64,000 bases of DNA from JAWKOK01 sp963765875 (GTDB lineage Bacteria > Chloroflexota > Anaerolineae > Caldilineales > Caldilineaceae), in assembly GCA_963765875.1 (NCBI GenBank), contig CAVXYK010000015.1:1-64000 (forward strand), in the 5' to 3' direction. Positions 1 to 9,251 of this stretch are shown here, piece by piece (position 1 is the stretch's first letter; each line of letters starts with the position of its first letter). The notes below the pieces were generated by a model. That model was not told the origin of the DNA. It did no database searches and was given only the letters and a program-made list of their open reading frames with translations. Made by a program: the position numbers and the translations under genes.

Positions 1-753
1 TATCACTTGGCCGCTGATCCACCCGGCGAAATCCGAGGCAAAGAAAAGGGCGCCATGGGCGATGTCATCGGGTTGGCCCAGGTGCTTGAGTGCGATGCGA
101 TCCAGCAGGGCCTGCTGCCCCTCCTCACCGTAGGAAGCCCATTGGCGTTCGGTGGTGGGGTTGGACAGCACGAAGCCGGGAGCAATGTTGTTGACGGTGA
201 TATTGAAGGGACCAAGTTCGTGACAAAGTTGTCGTGTCAGATTGACTTGCCCGGCTTTCGCCGATGCATAGGCTTGAATGCCGGTCAGGCTCGCCCCCAA
301 ACCTGCGCCGCTGGAGATGTTGATAATGCGTCCCCAGCGAGCCTTCTTCATGGCCGGAGCCACAGCCTGGGCAAAGAAAAAGGCCGCGCTGAGGTTGACG
401 GCAATGATGCTGTTCCAGTCGTCGACGCTGACCTCCTCCAGCGGCCGGCCCACCTGGCCCAGCACACCGCCGGCATTGTTGACCAGGATATCCACCCGCC
501 CAGCGGACGTGGATGCCTCAGCCTCGCTCACAAAGGCAAAGACGGCGTCCCGATCTGTGACGTCGACCGTACGTACTTGGCAAAGACCGCCTGCTTCCTC
601 GCAGAGCCGCTGGGTCTCGGCCAGTTCATCACCAGCAGATCGCAGGCCCAGACATTTGCGCCCCGACTGCTGAAGCCCAGAGCGATGGCGCGGCCGAAGC
701 CATGGGCCGCGCCGGTGACAATGACGGTCTTGCCGCTGAAATTCAATATTCAT
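1..753 (-). CDS. Short-chain dehydrogenase/reductase, frameshifted and cut by the window edge
   Basis: NAD(P)-dependent oxidoreductase of the classical SDR superfamily. The N-terminus carries the cofactor motif TGAAHGFGRAIA. In a second frame the protein continues with NNAG, an SGAG strand, the catalytic YASAK motif and PGFV. Two single-base shifts are needed: one just after the start, where ATG at 753 has a CGGAG ribosome site but the conserved motif is one frame over, and one near 630-640. The C-terminus runs off the left edge without a stop. It is the last visible gene of the operon that begins with the GntR regulator. The substrate cannot be read from sequence; the context suggests oxidation of a product of amide hydrolysis. 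The frameshifts could be a true pseudogene, but similar indels throughout the window make sequence error more likely. Confidence 0.8.
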   Translation of the reverse strand, partial: MNIEFQRQDRHCHRRGPWLRPRHRSGLQQSGRKCLGLRSAGDELAETQRLCEEAGGLCQVRTVDVTDRDAVFAFVSEAEASTSAGRVDILVNNAGGVLGQVGRPLEEVSVDDWNSIIAVNLSAAFFFAQAVAPAMKKARWGRIINISSGAGLGASLTGIQAYASAKAGQVNLTRQLCHELGPFNITVNNIAPGFVLSNPTTERQWASYGEEGQQALLDRIALKHLGQPDDIAHGALFFASDFAGWISGQVI

Positions 754-798
754 TGGTTACTCCGTGGAGATGATTGGTTGGAAAAAAAATTGCCTATC

Positions 799-862
799 GT
801 AGGGCGGGGCTTGCCCCCACCCGCGTACAAACAGACCGGGCGGGGACAAGCCCCGCCCCTAC
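799..862. repeat. GC-rich inverted repeat (GTAG...CTAC hairpin)
   Basis: Arms 799-812 and 848-862 are complementary apart from one missing G (GTAGGGCGGGGCTT against AAGCCCCGCCCCTAC). It lies between the cupin stop and the SDR start and belongs to the GTAG/CTAC hairpin group found elsewhere in the window. Confidence 0.7.
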
Positions 863-886
863 CTGTATATGGATTTTGCTCTTATT

Positions 887-1228
887 TCATGCAGCCCCAG
901 GCCCCAGGACCGTCACAAGCAGCAGTGGAACGTCGCCGCTGTTGGCGATGGCATGGGAGACGTTGCCGGGGATCTCGAAGAAGTCTCCCGCTGCGATCGC
1001 AGTGACACCGTCATCGGTCTGCACTTCGCCCGCACCGGACGCGACCCAGGTCAGTTGCTCCCACGGATGGTGGTGGCGCTTGGAGATACCGCCCGGTTCG
1101 ACTTGGGCCAGTTGAAAGGTGAAATGCTCCCGGTTCTGATAGAGCCGGGCCAGGCTGAGCCCGCTGGCGCCATCACCGCTGACGGGCTTGAACGGCAGGG
1201 CGTCGGAAGGCAGAAAGTTGATGGTCAT
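887..1228 (-). CDS. Small single-domain cupin protein
   Basis: About 113 residues, a single beta-barrel cupin. The first metal-binding motif is seen as HHHPWEQLTWV, followed by a G-rich turn and a second motif GDFFEIPGNVSHAI, so His/Glu/His ligands are present. The start is the ATG at 1228, with AGGAA about ten bases upstream; a longer frame to 1291 exists but has no homologous look. Small cupins of this kind bind a metal and act as isomerases, lyases or dioxygenases, or as sugar- or ligand-binding proteins. It sits between amidase and SDR in the catabolic operon and probably processes the same substrate. The exact function is unknown. Confidence 0.8.
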   Translation of the reverse strand: MTINFLPSDALPFKPVSGDGASGLSLARLYQNREHFTFQLAQVEPGGISKRHHHPWEQLTWVASGAGEVQTDDGVTAIAAGDFFEIPGNVSHAIANSGDVPLLLVTVLGPGAA

Positions 1229-1314
1229 GATGTGGGTTCCTAACAATGGTTCAGCACGAATAAGATCGTTTTTTTGGGGATGGTTTACCAAGTGATTTGC
1301 AAATTTCGCCTCGC

Positions 1315-1392
1315 GTAGGTGCGGTCTGCAACCGCACGATTCTCAAATTCACCTAAATTTCCGCAGTTCGTGCGGTTGCAAACCGCACCTAC
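1315..1392. repeat. 23-bp inverted repeat with TTGCA loops, overlapping the amidase stop
   Basis: Arms 1315-1337 and 1370-1392 match at 22 of 23 positions when inverted. Each arm is itself a small hairpin (seven-base stem closing a TTGCA-type loop). The right arm contains the amidase stop codon. It could act as a transcript-end or stabilising hairpin between amidase and cupin. Confidence 0.75.
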
Positions 1393-2731
1393 TTCTCTTT
1401 CATATTCAATTCGAATGCAGCGCCAAGGGCCAGACAGAAATCGTCAGCGCCGGGGCGGGTGGTTATCTGAAGGCCGATGGGTAGGCCCTGGGGACTGAAG
1501 CCGCAGTTCACCGTCAGCGCAGGCAAGCCCGTGAGATTGGCCGGGGCTGTGCGCCGGGCTTCCGCCATGCCCTCGTCACCGATCACGGCCGGATCTTCGT
1601 GGGCGCGACCCAGGGTGCAGTCGGCGAGAGGATGGCATCCACATGGGCAAAGGCCTCCAGAAAGCGTGCCGTGAGGTGGCGACGATATTGTTGGGCTCGC
1701 ACATGGGCCAGCACAGGCACGGCAAAGCCCAGCTCGATCTGGCTGCGGGTGAGGATTGCGTAATCCTCGGGCCGTTCTTCGATCCAGCGGGCGTGGACCG
1801 CGCTGGCCTCTGGTGCAATGATGGCATGGAGCACGGCGTCGGCCAACCCCAGATCCGGAATCTCGACCGTTTGCAGCACGGCTCCTGCATCCGCCAGAGC
1901 TGCGCACGCTGCGTCAAAAGCAGCCAGCACCGGCGCTTCCATTTCCCGACCCATGCGATGGGCATCCAACACGCCCAGCCGCAACCCTTTCAGATCAGCT
2001 GGATGCACAGGTTGAGGCGTTCGCCCCAGCAGGGCATCCAACAGCAGACCGGCATCGGCAGCCGAGCGCGCGATTGGACCGGCATGATCCAGCGACCAGG
2101 AGAGCGGAAAGACGCCATCTAGACTCACCCTGCCGTAGGTGGGCTTGAGGCCGGCCACGCCACAGTAGGCGGCGGGAATGCGGATCGAACCGCCGGTGTC
2201 CGTACCGACCGCAGCGAAGCACATCCCTGCGGCCACGGCAGCAGCCGATCCGCCACTGGAGCCGCCGGCCGTGCGCGTGGGATCATAGGGGTTCCAAGTG
2301 GGGCCGAAGTCCGGGTGCACGATGCCGTAGGCGAATTCCAACAGATTGGTCTTGCCCAACAGCACAGCACCGGCCTGCTTGAGCCGATTGACAATCAAGG
2401 CGTCCTCGTCCGGCACGTTATCGGACAAGATACGTGAACCGCAGGTGGTGCGGATCCCCGCTGTGTCCACCAGGTCTTTGAGTGCAACAGGAATGCCATG
2501 AAGCAGACCCCTATCCTGGCCGGACCGCAACTCCGTTTCAGCTTGCCGTGCACTGGCGAGAGCGGCGTCTGCGCTAACGGTGATGAAGGCATTGAGAGTC
2601 GGATTGAGTGCGTCAATGCGCGCCAGCGCACGTTCGGTCACCTCAATGGGCGAGAAGCGGCCCTGTCGGTAGCCCTCCGCAATCTCCGAGATTGATAGAA
2701 AGAGCAGGTCGTCACCGCCGGTCAGATTCAT
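1389..2731 (-). CDS. Amidase signature family hydrolase (frameshifted)
   Basis: Serine amidase of the AS family, about 445 residues, hydrolysing an amide to acid plus ammonia or amine. The catalytic Lys lies in ALKDLVDT near residue 80. The Gly/Ser-rich signature GGSSGGSAAAVAAG is followed by the cis-Ser/Ser motif DTGGSIR, completing the Ser-cisSer-Lys triad. Translation starts at the ATG at 2731, overlapping the end of the AtzG-like gene, which suggests translational coupling. A single-base shift near 1590-1610 separates the main part from the C-terminal segment with LTGLPALTVNCG and LPIGLQI, which is otherwise intact. Family members include AtzE, GatA and aryl amidases. The AtzG-like partner favours an AtzE-type enzyme, but the substrate is not determined. 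Confidence 0.88.
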
Positions 2732-2924
2732 CAGGATCCTCCCCCCAGGGCAGACCAACGGCGGGCAGAACGCCCAGATCCAGCTCAACGATATGCGCAT
2801 CTGCGGCCAGAATCTCGGCCAGCGCAGGAACTAGGTCAGCGGCCCGGTCTAGAGCCAGGTCAAAGCCGTTCAGCGCGGCCAGGTGACGTACGGTTTCGGC
2901 GTTGAGCGATGGATGTTCGTGCAT
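2712..2924 (-). CDS. AtzG/GatC-like small amidase subunit
   Basis: A 70-residue mostly helical protein ending 20 bases inside the start of the amidase. The pattern (VRHLAALNGFDL, then a helix of alternating small and hydrophobic residues, then HIVELDLGVLPAV) resembles the AtzG/DUF4089 and GatC type subunits that wrap around and stabilise AtzE or GatA amidases. The identification rests on size, position directly upstream of an amidase, and this weak pattern. It probably forms a heterocomplex with the amidase in the cytoplasm. A plain hypothetical protein is the alternative. Confidence 0.55.
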   Translation of the reverse strand: MHEHPSLNAETVRHLAALNGFDLALDRAADLVPALAEILAADAHIVELDLGVLPAVGLPWGEDPDESDRR

Positions 2925-2972
2925 GGAAAAACCTCATATGAAATGGGCGCACTCCAAATTGGTTGAACAGAA

Positions 2973-3307
2973 TGCTCGGAATGTCTTGTGCATGCTCGGC
3001 ATTCCACGACATCCCTGGGGCGTAGGGACATGGCATTCCCCGTCGAACGAACCTCTGACAGCCCCGCTCCAAATCGACCACCATCGTCGGCTTTGTTCAC
3101 ATGATGCTCGGAATGCCTTGTCCGTGCTCGGCATTCCACGACATCCCTGGAGCGTAGGGACATGGCATTCCCCGTCGAACGAACCTCTGACAGCCCCGCT
3201 CCAAATCGACCACCATCGTCGGCTTTGTTCACATGATGCTCGGAATGCCTTGTCCGTGCTCGGCATTCCACGACATCCCGGCGCAATCGGACAAGGCATT
3301 CCGAGCA
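2973..3307. repeat. 132-bp tandem repeat, about 2.4 copies, with a terminal inverted hairpin
   Basis: Units begin at 2973, 3105 and 3237 (period exactly 132 bp); the third is partial. Each unit starts TGCTCGGAATG and contains ACGACATCCC and GTAGGGACATGGCATTCC. The first 19 bases of the last unit (3237-3255) recur inverted at 3289-3307. Because 132 is divisible by three, all frames stay open across the array, so the long open frames here are artefacts. It fills the gap between the ketopantoate-reductase-like gene and the AtzG-like gene; no gene is supported in 2925-3405. Confidence 0.85.
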
Positions 3308-3405
3308 CCGATGCGGTTGCAGGTACAGGTCTCGAAGGTCGAAACGCCCTCCGCCAACAATGGGTCTGCGGGGAATGCCTCGTCCCTACATATGCGCGAT
3401 GGACC

Positions 3406-4419
3406 CTACGCATTCAGTGCATTCAACTCATCCAGATTGACCGTCTGCTGTGGACGTTCCCCTTCCTCGATTTCATGGATCTGCCGGATCAGCACGGCGG
3501 TCAAGGGCGTGGGCACGCCAACCCGTTCGCCAGCGGCCACGATGGGTCCAAGCTGGGCGTCGGCTTCGGTCCGCCGCTTTCGCACGGCCAAATCGCGCCA
3601 GATGCCACTATGAGTCTTGGCCGACTTGCGGTTGAAGGCCACCATGTCATCCAGTGATTGGAGCGAGACGGCCCGAGGCGTGCCGGGCATGAAGGCACCG
3701 GGATCGAAGCCGTTGAAGGCTTCCGGCTGGATGCTCTGGGCCGTTGCTACTGCCAACACCTCTGTAGCCAGATCGATGTAGAGATCGGCGTAGCGGGGAT
3801 CGGCCAGACTGTCGGCGATGGATTCGTGGGTCAGCGCGGTGGCGAAGAGTTGTGCGCCGTAGGCCAACTTGCCCCAGAGGTAGCCCCAGATGTTTTCGGT
3901 GATGATGGCGTTGGGTTCGAAGTCTAGGAATGCTCGATGCAGGGCCTCGATTCTCGGCGTATGACTGCCGTCGATTTCTCCCAACACGACGGCCCCGCGT
4001 CCACCGTAGAGAATCTCGCCGGGTTGCAGATAGTCGGCGCCGAAGTTGACGAAGCTGCCGACGGTGCGCTCCTGGCCCACCACGGCCGCGATCTCCAGTT
4101 CGTTCAAGCCGTTCTGTACAGAGACCACATACCCTTCCGGCGTCAGATGCGGTGCAATAGCCTCAATGGCCGCAACAGTGTCCTGCGCCTTGACGCAGAG
4201 CAGCACAGTCTCCCACTGGCCAGTCACGGTTTCGGGCGTAAAAGCTGCGCCCGTCACGGTGAACTCGGCAATCGGCCCAGTGATGGCAAGGCCGTCTCGA
4301 TTGATGGCCCCCACGTGATCCGCATCCCGATCGACAAAGGTAACCTCGTGGCCAGCCTGGGCCAGATAGGCGCCGATGACGCCACCGATGGCTCCTGCAC
4401 CCCAAATCAGTAGTCGCAT
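3406..4419 (-). CDS. 2-dehydropantoate 2-reductase family dehydrogenase
   Basis: A 337-residue PanE/ApbA-type NAD(P)H dehydrogenase. The N-terminus has the Rossmann motif GAGAIGGVIGAYLA. The central part has LLCVKAQDT and SVQNGLNE, and the C-terminal helical domain carries LWGKLAYGA, where the family has its catalytic Lys. It is somewhat longer than the E. coli enzyme. The start lies one base after the creatininase stop, so the two genes are coupled. In this catabolic setting it more likely reduces or oxidises a 2-keto or 2-hydroxy acid from the degraded compound than makes pantoate. True PanE activity cannot be excluded; CoaX and CoaBC are encoded 30 kb away but PanB/PanC are not seen. Confidence 0.85.
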   Translation of the reverse strand: MRLLIWGAGAIGGVIGAYLAQAGHEVTFVDRDADHVGAINRDGLAITGPIAEFTVTGAAFTPETVTGQWETVLLCVKAQDTVAAIEAIAPHLTPEGYVVSVQNGLNELEIAAVVGQERTVGSFVNFGADYLQPGEILYGGRGAVVLGEIDGSHTPRIEALHRAFLDFEPNAIITENIWGYLWGKLAYGAQLFATALTHESIADSLADPRYADLYIDLATEVLAVATAQSIQPEAFNGFDPGAFMPGTPRAVSLQSLDDMVAFNRKSAKTHSGIWRDLAVRKRRTEADAQLGPIVAAGERVGVPTPLTAVLIRQIHEIEEGERPQQTVNLDELNALNA

Positions 4420-4420
4420 C

Positions 4421-5122
4421 TCAGTCCCACCCCTCTACGATCAATGACTGAGTTTCCGCGACCGCCACTTCCCACAGCGCCAGCATTTCAGCATCGGCAC
4501 GCTGATAGTAGCCGCCGTAATTGCCGTCGCCGTAGAAGGCCTGCATTCCCTTGCCAACCAGCCGGGGCATACCCGTCCTGTCGGGCAGAATCTTCTGTTC
4601 AGCGGGCAATGCAACGCCGGCCAAACGCGTCCAGGGGAAGTTCTCCATCCACGAGGCATGACTGCCGATGGTGTCGATCTCCTGAACCTTGGCCCAGGTC
4701 TGGGGTGCGTTCCACCAACTGTGGAACTTCACCTGCACACCGGGATTGTCGGCCATCCATTCAGTGGCCAGCGAATCTGCCGGGATATTGCCGCCATGGC
4801 CGTTGACGATCAGGATACGCCGGAAACCGCTATGGGCCAGGCTGTCGAGTATGTCGCGCACGAGACGCACATAGGTCTCCACCCGCAGGCTGACCGTGCC
4901 GGGATATTCCCGAAAATAGGGTGTGACACCGTAGGCCTGGACCGGGAAAACGGGCACGCCCAACGCCTCGGCCGCATCCAATGCCACTTTCTCAGAGAGA
5001 ATACTGTCCACGCTCAAACTGAGATACGCGTGTTGCTCCGTGCTTCCCAGAGGCAGCACCGCTCGATCGTCTTTTTTGAGATAATCTTCGACCTGCATCC
5101 AATTCATATCAGTAATGCGCAT
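4421..5122 (-). CDS. Creatininase family amidohydrolase
   Basis: 233 residues. Family hallmarks are PLGSTEQHAYLSLSVDS near residue 24 (metal ligands Glu, His, Asp) and the glycine-rich VNGHGGN near residue 107. A further conserved acidic and His segment (DTIGSHASWMEN) follows. Members are Zn/Mn-dependent amidohydrolases that open cyclic amides such as creatinine or process related small molecules. The ATG at 5122 has AAGGAA about eight bases upstream. It sits between the peptide ABC transporter and the 2-dehydropantoate-reductase-like gene in one operon. The substrate is probably a cyclic amide or dipeptide-like compound imported by the transporter; creatinine itself is only one possibility. 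Confidence 0.87.
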   Translation of the reverse strand: MRITDMNWMQVEDYLKKDDRAVLPLGSTEQHAYLSLSVDSILSEKVALDAAEALGVPVFPVQAYGVTPYFREYPGTVSLRVETYVRLVRDILDSLAHSGFRRILIVNGHGGNIPADSLATEWMADNPGVQVKFHSWWNAPQTWAKVQEIDTIGSHASWMENFPWTRLAGVALPAEQKILPDRTGMPRLVGKGMQAFYGDGNYGGYYQRADAEMLALWEVAVAETQSLIVEGWD

Positions 5123-5162
5123 GTGGGGTTCCTTTTTTCAATATCATCATTTTGGCATGCTC

Positions 5163-5190
5163 GTAGAGACGCAAGATTTTGCGTCTCTAC
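5163..5190. repeat. 12-bp perfect hairpin in the oppF-creatininase gap
   Basis: GTAGAGACGCAA (5163-5174) pairs with TTGCGTCTCTAC (5179-5190) across a four-base loop. It lies downstream of oppF in the minus-strand transcript and has no long U tract, so it looks like an attenuating or stabilising hairpin rather than a full terminator. Confidence 0.75.
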
Positions 5191-5198
5191 AATTTGAT

Positions 5199-6178
5199 TC
5201 ATTCGTACAGATGACAGGCCGTGAAATGGCCCGCTTCGTTGGCCTTTAGTATAGGCGCCTCTGCACGGCAGCGATCGAAAACCTGCGGGCAGCGCGGGTG
5301 AAATGGACAGCCGCTAGGAATATTGATGGGGCTGGGCAGTTCGCCCTGAACTGCCTCTACTTCGCTTTTCCGGCTGGGGTCCAGAGTAGGAGCGGCTGAG
5401 ATCAGGGCCTGGGTGTAAGGATGTTCCGGGCTGGAGAAGATTCGCTCGGTTTCGGCCAGTTCCACCACCCTTCCCAGATACATAACCGCCACCCGGTGGG
5501 AGATGTGGCGAACCAATCGAAGATCGTGGGCCACGAAGAGCACGGTCAGGTGCAGACGTTCCTGCAACTCCAGAAGCAGGTTGATGATCTGAGCCTGAAC
5601 GGACACATCCAGGGCAGAGACCAATTCATCGGCCACCAGCGTCTTCGGCTCCAAGGCCAGACAGCGGGCAATGGCCACGCGCTGGCGTTGCCCCCCGGAG
5701 AATTCGTGGGGCAGACGTCCGGAGGCGTCCAAGGGCAGGCCGACTAAGTCGAGCAGTTCGGCAATGCGCTCATCGACCTGGTCTGCAGGGCGCAATTTGT
5801 GCACCCGAATGGCTTCCCCCAACGTCTGCCCCACAGTCATGCGCGGGTTGAGGGAACTGAAGGGATCTTGGAATACCATCTGCACCTGCCGGTGATAGGT
5901 CCGCAGATCCCCTCCACTCAGGGCTATCACGTCCTGGCCGTCAAAGGTAATCACGCCTGAATCAGCGTCATAGAGACGCACAAGGCAGCGGGCCAAGGTT
6001 GACTTGCCACAGCCCGACTCACCCACGATGCCCAGGGTTTCGCCTTGCTGCACACTGAGTGAAACGCCGTTGAGGGCCCGAACCGCTCTGACCTCACGAC
6101 GTCGTATCCAGTCTATCGGCGAGCGATGGATCGGAAAGTACTTGTGCAGATCGTGGACTTCCAACATTGGCGTTGCGC

Positions 6179-6182
<4 letters not shown>
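5199..6182 (-). CDS. oppF: Oligopeptide/dipeptide ABC transporter ATP-binding protein, OppF type
   Basis: 327 residues, cytoplasmic ATPase of a peptide importer. Walker A is GESGCGKSTLARCL near residue 53, the Q-loop is FQDPFSSLNPRMTV, the ABC signature is SGGQRQRVAIAR, Walker B is KTLVADELVSALD and the H-loop is VAHD. The C-terminal oligopeptide-transporter extension has CPFHPRCPQVFDRC with the cysteines seen in this subfamily. The ATG overlaps the oppD stop (ATGA), indicating coupled translation. Together with OppD it energises the OppBC channel. The Walker B stretch reads DELVSALD rather than the commoner DEPVSALD. Confidence 0.93.
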
Positions 6183-7215
<1,033 letters not shown>

Positions 7216-7219
<4 letters not shown>

Positions 7220-8069
7220 TTCTTGGGCCTCAACAGATCCGCCAGACCGTCGCCGATGAAGCTGAAGGTCAGACCGGCAAAGGTCAGGGCGATAGCCGGG
7301 AAGGTAGAGATCCAGGGTGCGGTGGTCATGAAGTTCTTGCCGTCGGCCACCATCACGCCCCACTCAGCGGTGGGCGGCTGCGCACCCAGGCCCAGATAGC
7401 CCAGGCTCGCGCCCAACAGAATGCCCAGCGACATGTCGGTCATCCAATAGGTGAGGGAGGAGCCGATCACGTTGGGCAACAAGTGACGCCCGATGATACG
7501 AGGCGACGTATAGCCCATGGTCTTGGCGGCCTGGGCATACTCGGCCTGCTTCTGCACCAACATCTCACCGCGCACCAGCCGTCCATAGGCCACCCAGCCG
7601 ACGACACTGACGGCAATGTACATGTTGGTCAATCCTGGTCCCAAAAAAGCGACGATGGCGATAACCAGCACCAAAAATGGGAAGACGATGACGATATCTA
7701 CAATGCGGCCGAAGATCGCGTCCAGCCACTTGCCATAGTAGCCGGTGAGCGCGCCCACGAAGGTGCCAAAGAAAAAAGGAAAAATGGTCGTGAAGATGGC
7801 AATTTGCAGATCGACGCGTGCCGCCCAGATGACACGCGAGTAAATGTCGCGGCCGAAGTTATCCGTGCCGAAGAAGTGGGCCCGACTTGGCGGCTGCAAA
7901 ATGGCCGCGTAGTCGAATTCTGTCGGGCTGTAGGGCGCAATCGCCCCGGAAAGAGTGCCAGTAACAGGAATAGAAAAAGCAGGGAGAAGCCCGCAACCAG
8001 CGTGAATTTCGGCCGAAAGCGCGCACGTCTTCGGCCTTGGGTCATGGCTGGGGCAATGGTCACGGCCAT
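7216..8069 (-). CDS. oppC: Peptide ABC transporter permease, OppC type (frameshifted)
   Basis: The inner-membrane permease has an N-terminal cytoplasmic arm and first TM helix (LVAGFSLLFLFLLLALF) in one frame. After a one-base shift near 7945-7950, in a run of G residues, it continues as AIAPYSPTEFDYAAI, HFFGTDNFGRDIYSRVI and the remaining TM helices. The EAA-type loop (EYAQAAKTMGYTSPRIIGRHLLPNV) that contacts the ATPases is intact. Full length is about 284 residues, normal for DppC/OppC. The indel in a G-run is most simply a sequencing error because the flanking operon genes are intact. It forms the channel with OppB. Confidence 0.9.
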
Positions 8070-8109
8070 CAGAAGCTCCGATCTTGAACAGCGCTAAACA
8101 AGAGGGATC

Positions 8110-9051
8110 TCATGCCATCTCCACCCGAGGATCCAGCTGGGCATAGACCAGATCGGTGAGCAAGAAGACCAGCGAGACCAAGATGGCAAAGGTCAACGTC
8201 AAGGCTACGACGACCGGGTAATCCCGGCCATAGATGGCATCCACCATCAAGCGACCGATGCCCGGAATGGCGAAGACGGTCTCGGTGATCACGGCTCCGC
8301 CAAAGAGCGCGCCGATGTTCATTCCCAGCAGCGTGACAGTGGAGATGAGGGCGTTGCGCAGCACATGTTTGCTCAACACCACCCGGTTGCTCAGCCCTTT
8401 GGAACGTGCCAGGTCCACATATTCGGCGGTCAACACCTCGATGATCGAGGCACGCAATGTGCGCATGAGCACGGCAGAGAGATTGAAGCCCAAGGTCAGG
8501 GCCGGCAGGAAAAGGTGGTAGAGATGTTCGCCAAATGTGTCGCCATAGCCGCCAATGGGAAAGAGGCCGAGCTGTGCACCCATGATCGTCAGCAGCAGCA
8601 GCCCAATGAAAAAGGTCGGCAATGAGAGCCCGACCTGAAAGACTGACCGAATGGCGTTGTCCAGTAGTGAATTGCGGTTCAACGCTGCGACGAAGGCCAG
8701 GGGCACGGCCAGAAGAAGCGCAATCACGGCGGCGTAGATCGTCAGAAATATCGTCACCGGGAGACGCTGCCAAACCAGATCGGTCACTGGGATCTTGAAG
8801 CTGATGGAATCACCCAGATCCCCTTGAAAGAAATTCTGCACAAAGATACCGAACTGGACCAGGAGCGGCTTGTCCAAACCCATCTGCGCGTTGATACGGG
8901 CCACTGCTTCCTCAGTCGCCCGATCGCCCAGGATGGCACTGGCCGGGTCACCGGGCAACAAGCGGACCATCATAAAGACAAGGAACATAATGACAAAAAA
9001 GGTCGGTATGATCTGGAGAAGTCTCACCAAGACATAGTTCCAGCGATTCAC
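8110..9051 (-). CDS. oppB: Peptide ABC transporter permease, OppB type
   Basis: 313 residues. The GTG start at 9051 is chosen because an AGGAGG site lies seven bases before it; upstream in-frame Met codons lack one. Six membrane segments are visible. The N-terminal helix is followed by the family motif MVRLLPGDPA, and the cytoplasmic EAA loop is EYVDLARSKGLSNRVVLSKHVLRNALI. It is the first permease gene of the operon after oppA, separated by a hairpin that may set a higher level of oppA mRNA than of the channel genes. Confidence 0.92.
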   Translation of the reverse strand: MNRWNYVLVRLLQIIPTFFVIMFLVFMMVRLLPGDPASAILGDRATEEAVARINAQMGLDKPLLVQFGIFVQNFFQGDLGDSISFKIPVTDLVWQRLPVTIFLTIYAAVIALLLAVPLAFVAALNRNSLLDNAIRSVFQVGLSLPTFFIGLLLLTIMGAQLGLFPIGGYGDTFGEHLYHLFLPALTLGFNLSAVLMRTLRASIIEVLTAEYVDLARSKGLSNRVVLSKHVLRNALISTVTLLGMNIGALFGGAVITETVFAIPGIGRLMVDAIYGRDYPVVVALTLTFAILVSLVFLLTDLVYAQLDPRVEMA

Positions 9052-9166
9052 AGGGATACCTCCTGTGGCAGATGGCGGGTGGTGCGTGGCCTGTTTGTCC
9101 ATGCACCACCCGCGATAACTCACTCAGTATGCGCTTACCGGCGCCCAAGATTTACTTGACTGTTTC

Positions 9167-9218
9167 GTTCGTAGTGACCGCTTTAGCGGTCTGGATGGCT
9201 AAAGCCATCACTACGAAC
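9167..9218. repeat. 21-bp inverted repeat between oppA and oppB
   Basis: Arms 9167-9187 and 9198-9218 pair at 19 of 21 positions (outer bases GTTCGTAGTGA, inner GCTTTAGC). In the minus-strand transcript it lies directly after the oppA stop. Confidence 0.75.
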
Positions 9219-9251
9219 TAGTTTTGGACGCTCACCTAATTACGAACCAAC

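Noticed and set aside
528..753. Other apparent in-frame stops, for example in the SDR, as further selenocysteine codons
   Set aside because: There the reading frame changes at the stop and the conserved protein continues in another frame, so these are indels, not recoded TGA.
2973..3307. Possible CRISPR-like array
   Set aside because: Units are 132 bp with no short direct repeat/unique spacer alternation, only 2.4 copies, and no cas genes are near.
2870..3657. Long open frames on both strands across the 132-bp repeats
   Set aside because: They exist only because the repeat length is a multiple of three; the translated text is repetitive, has no family resemblance, and overlaps the ends of real genes.
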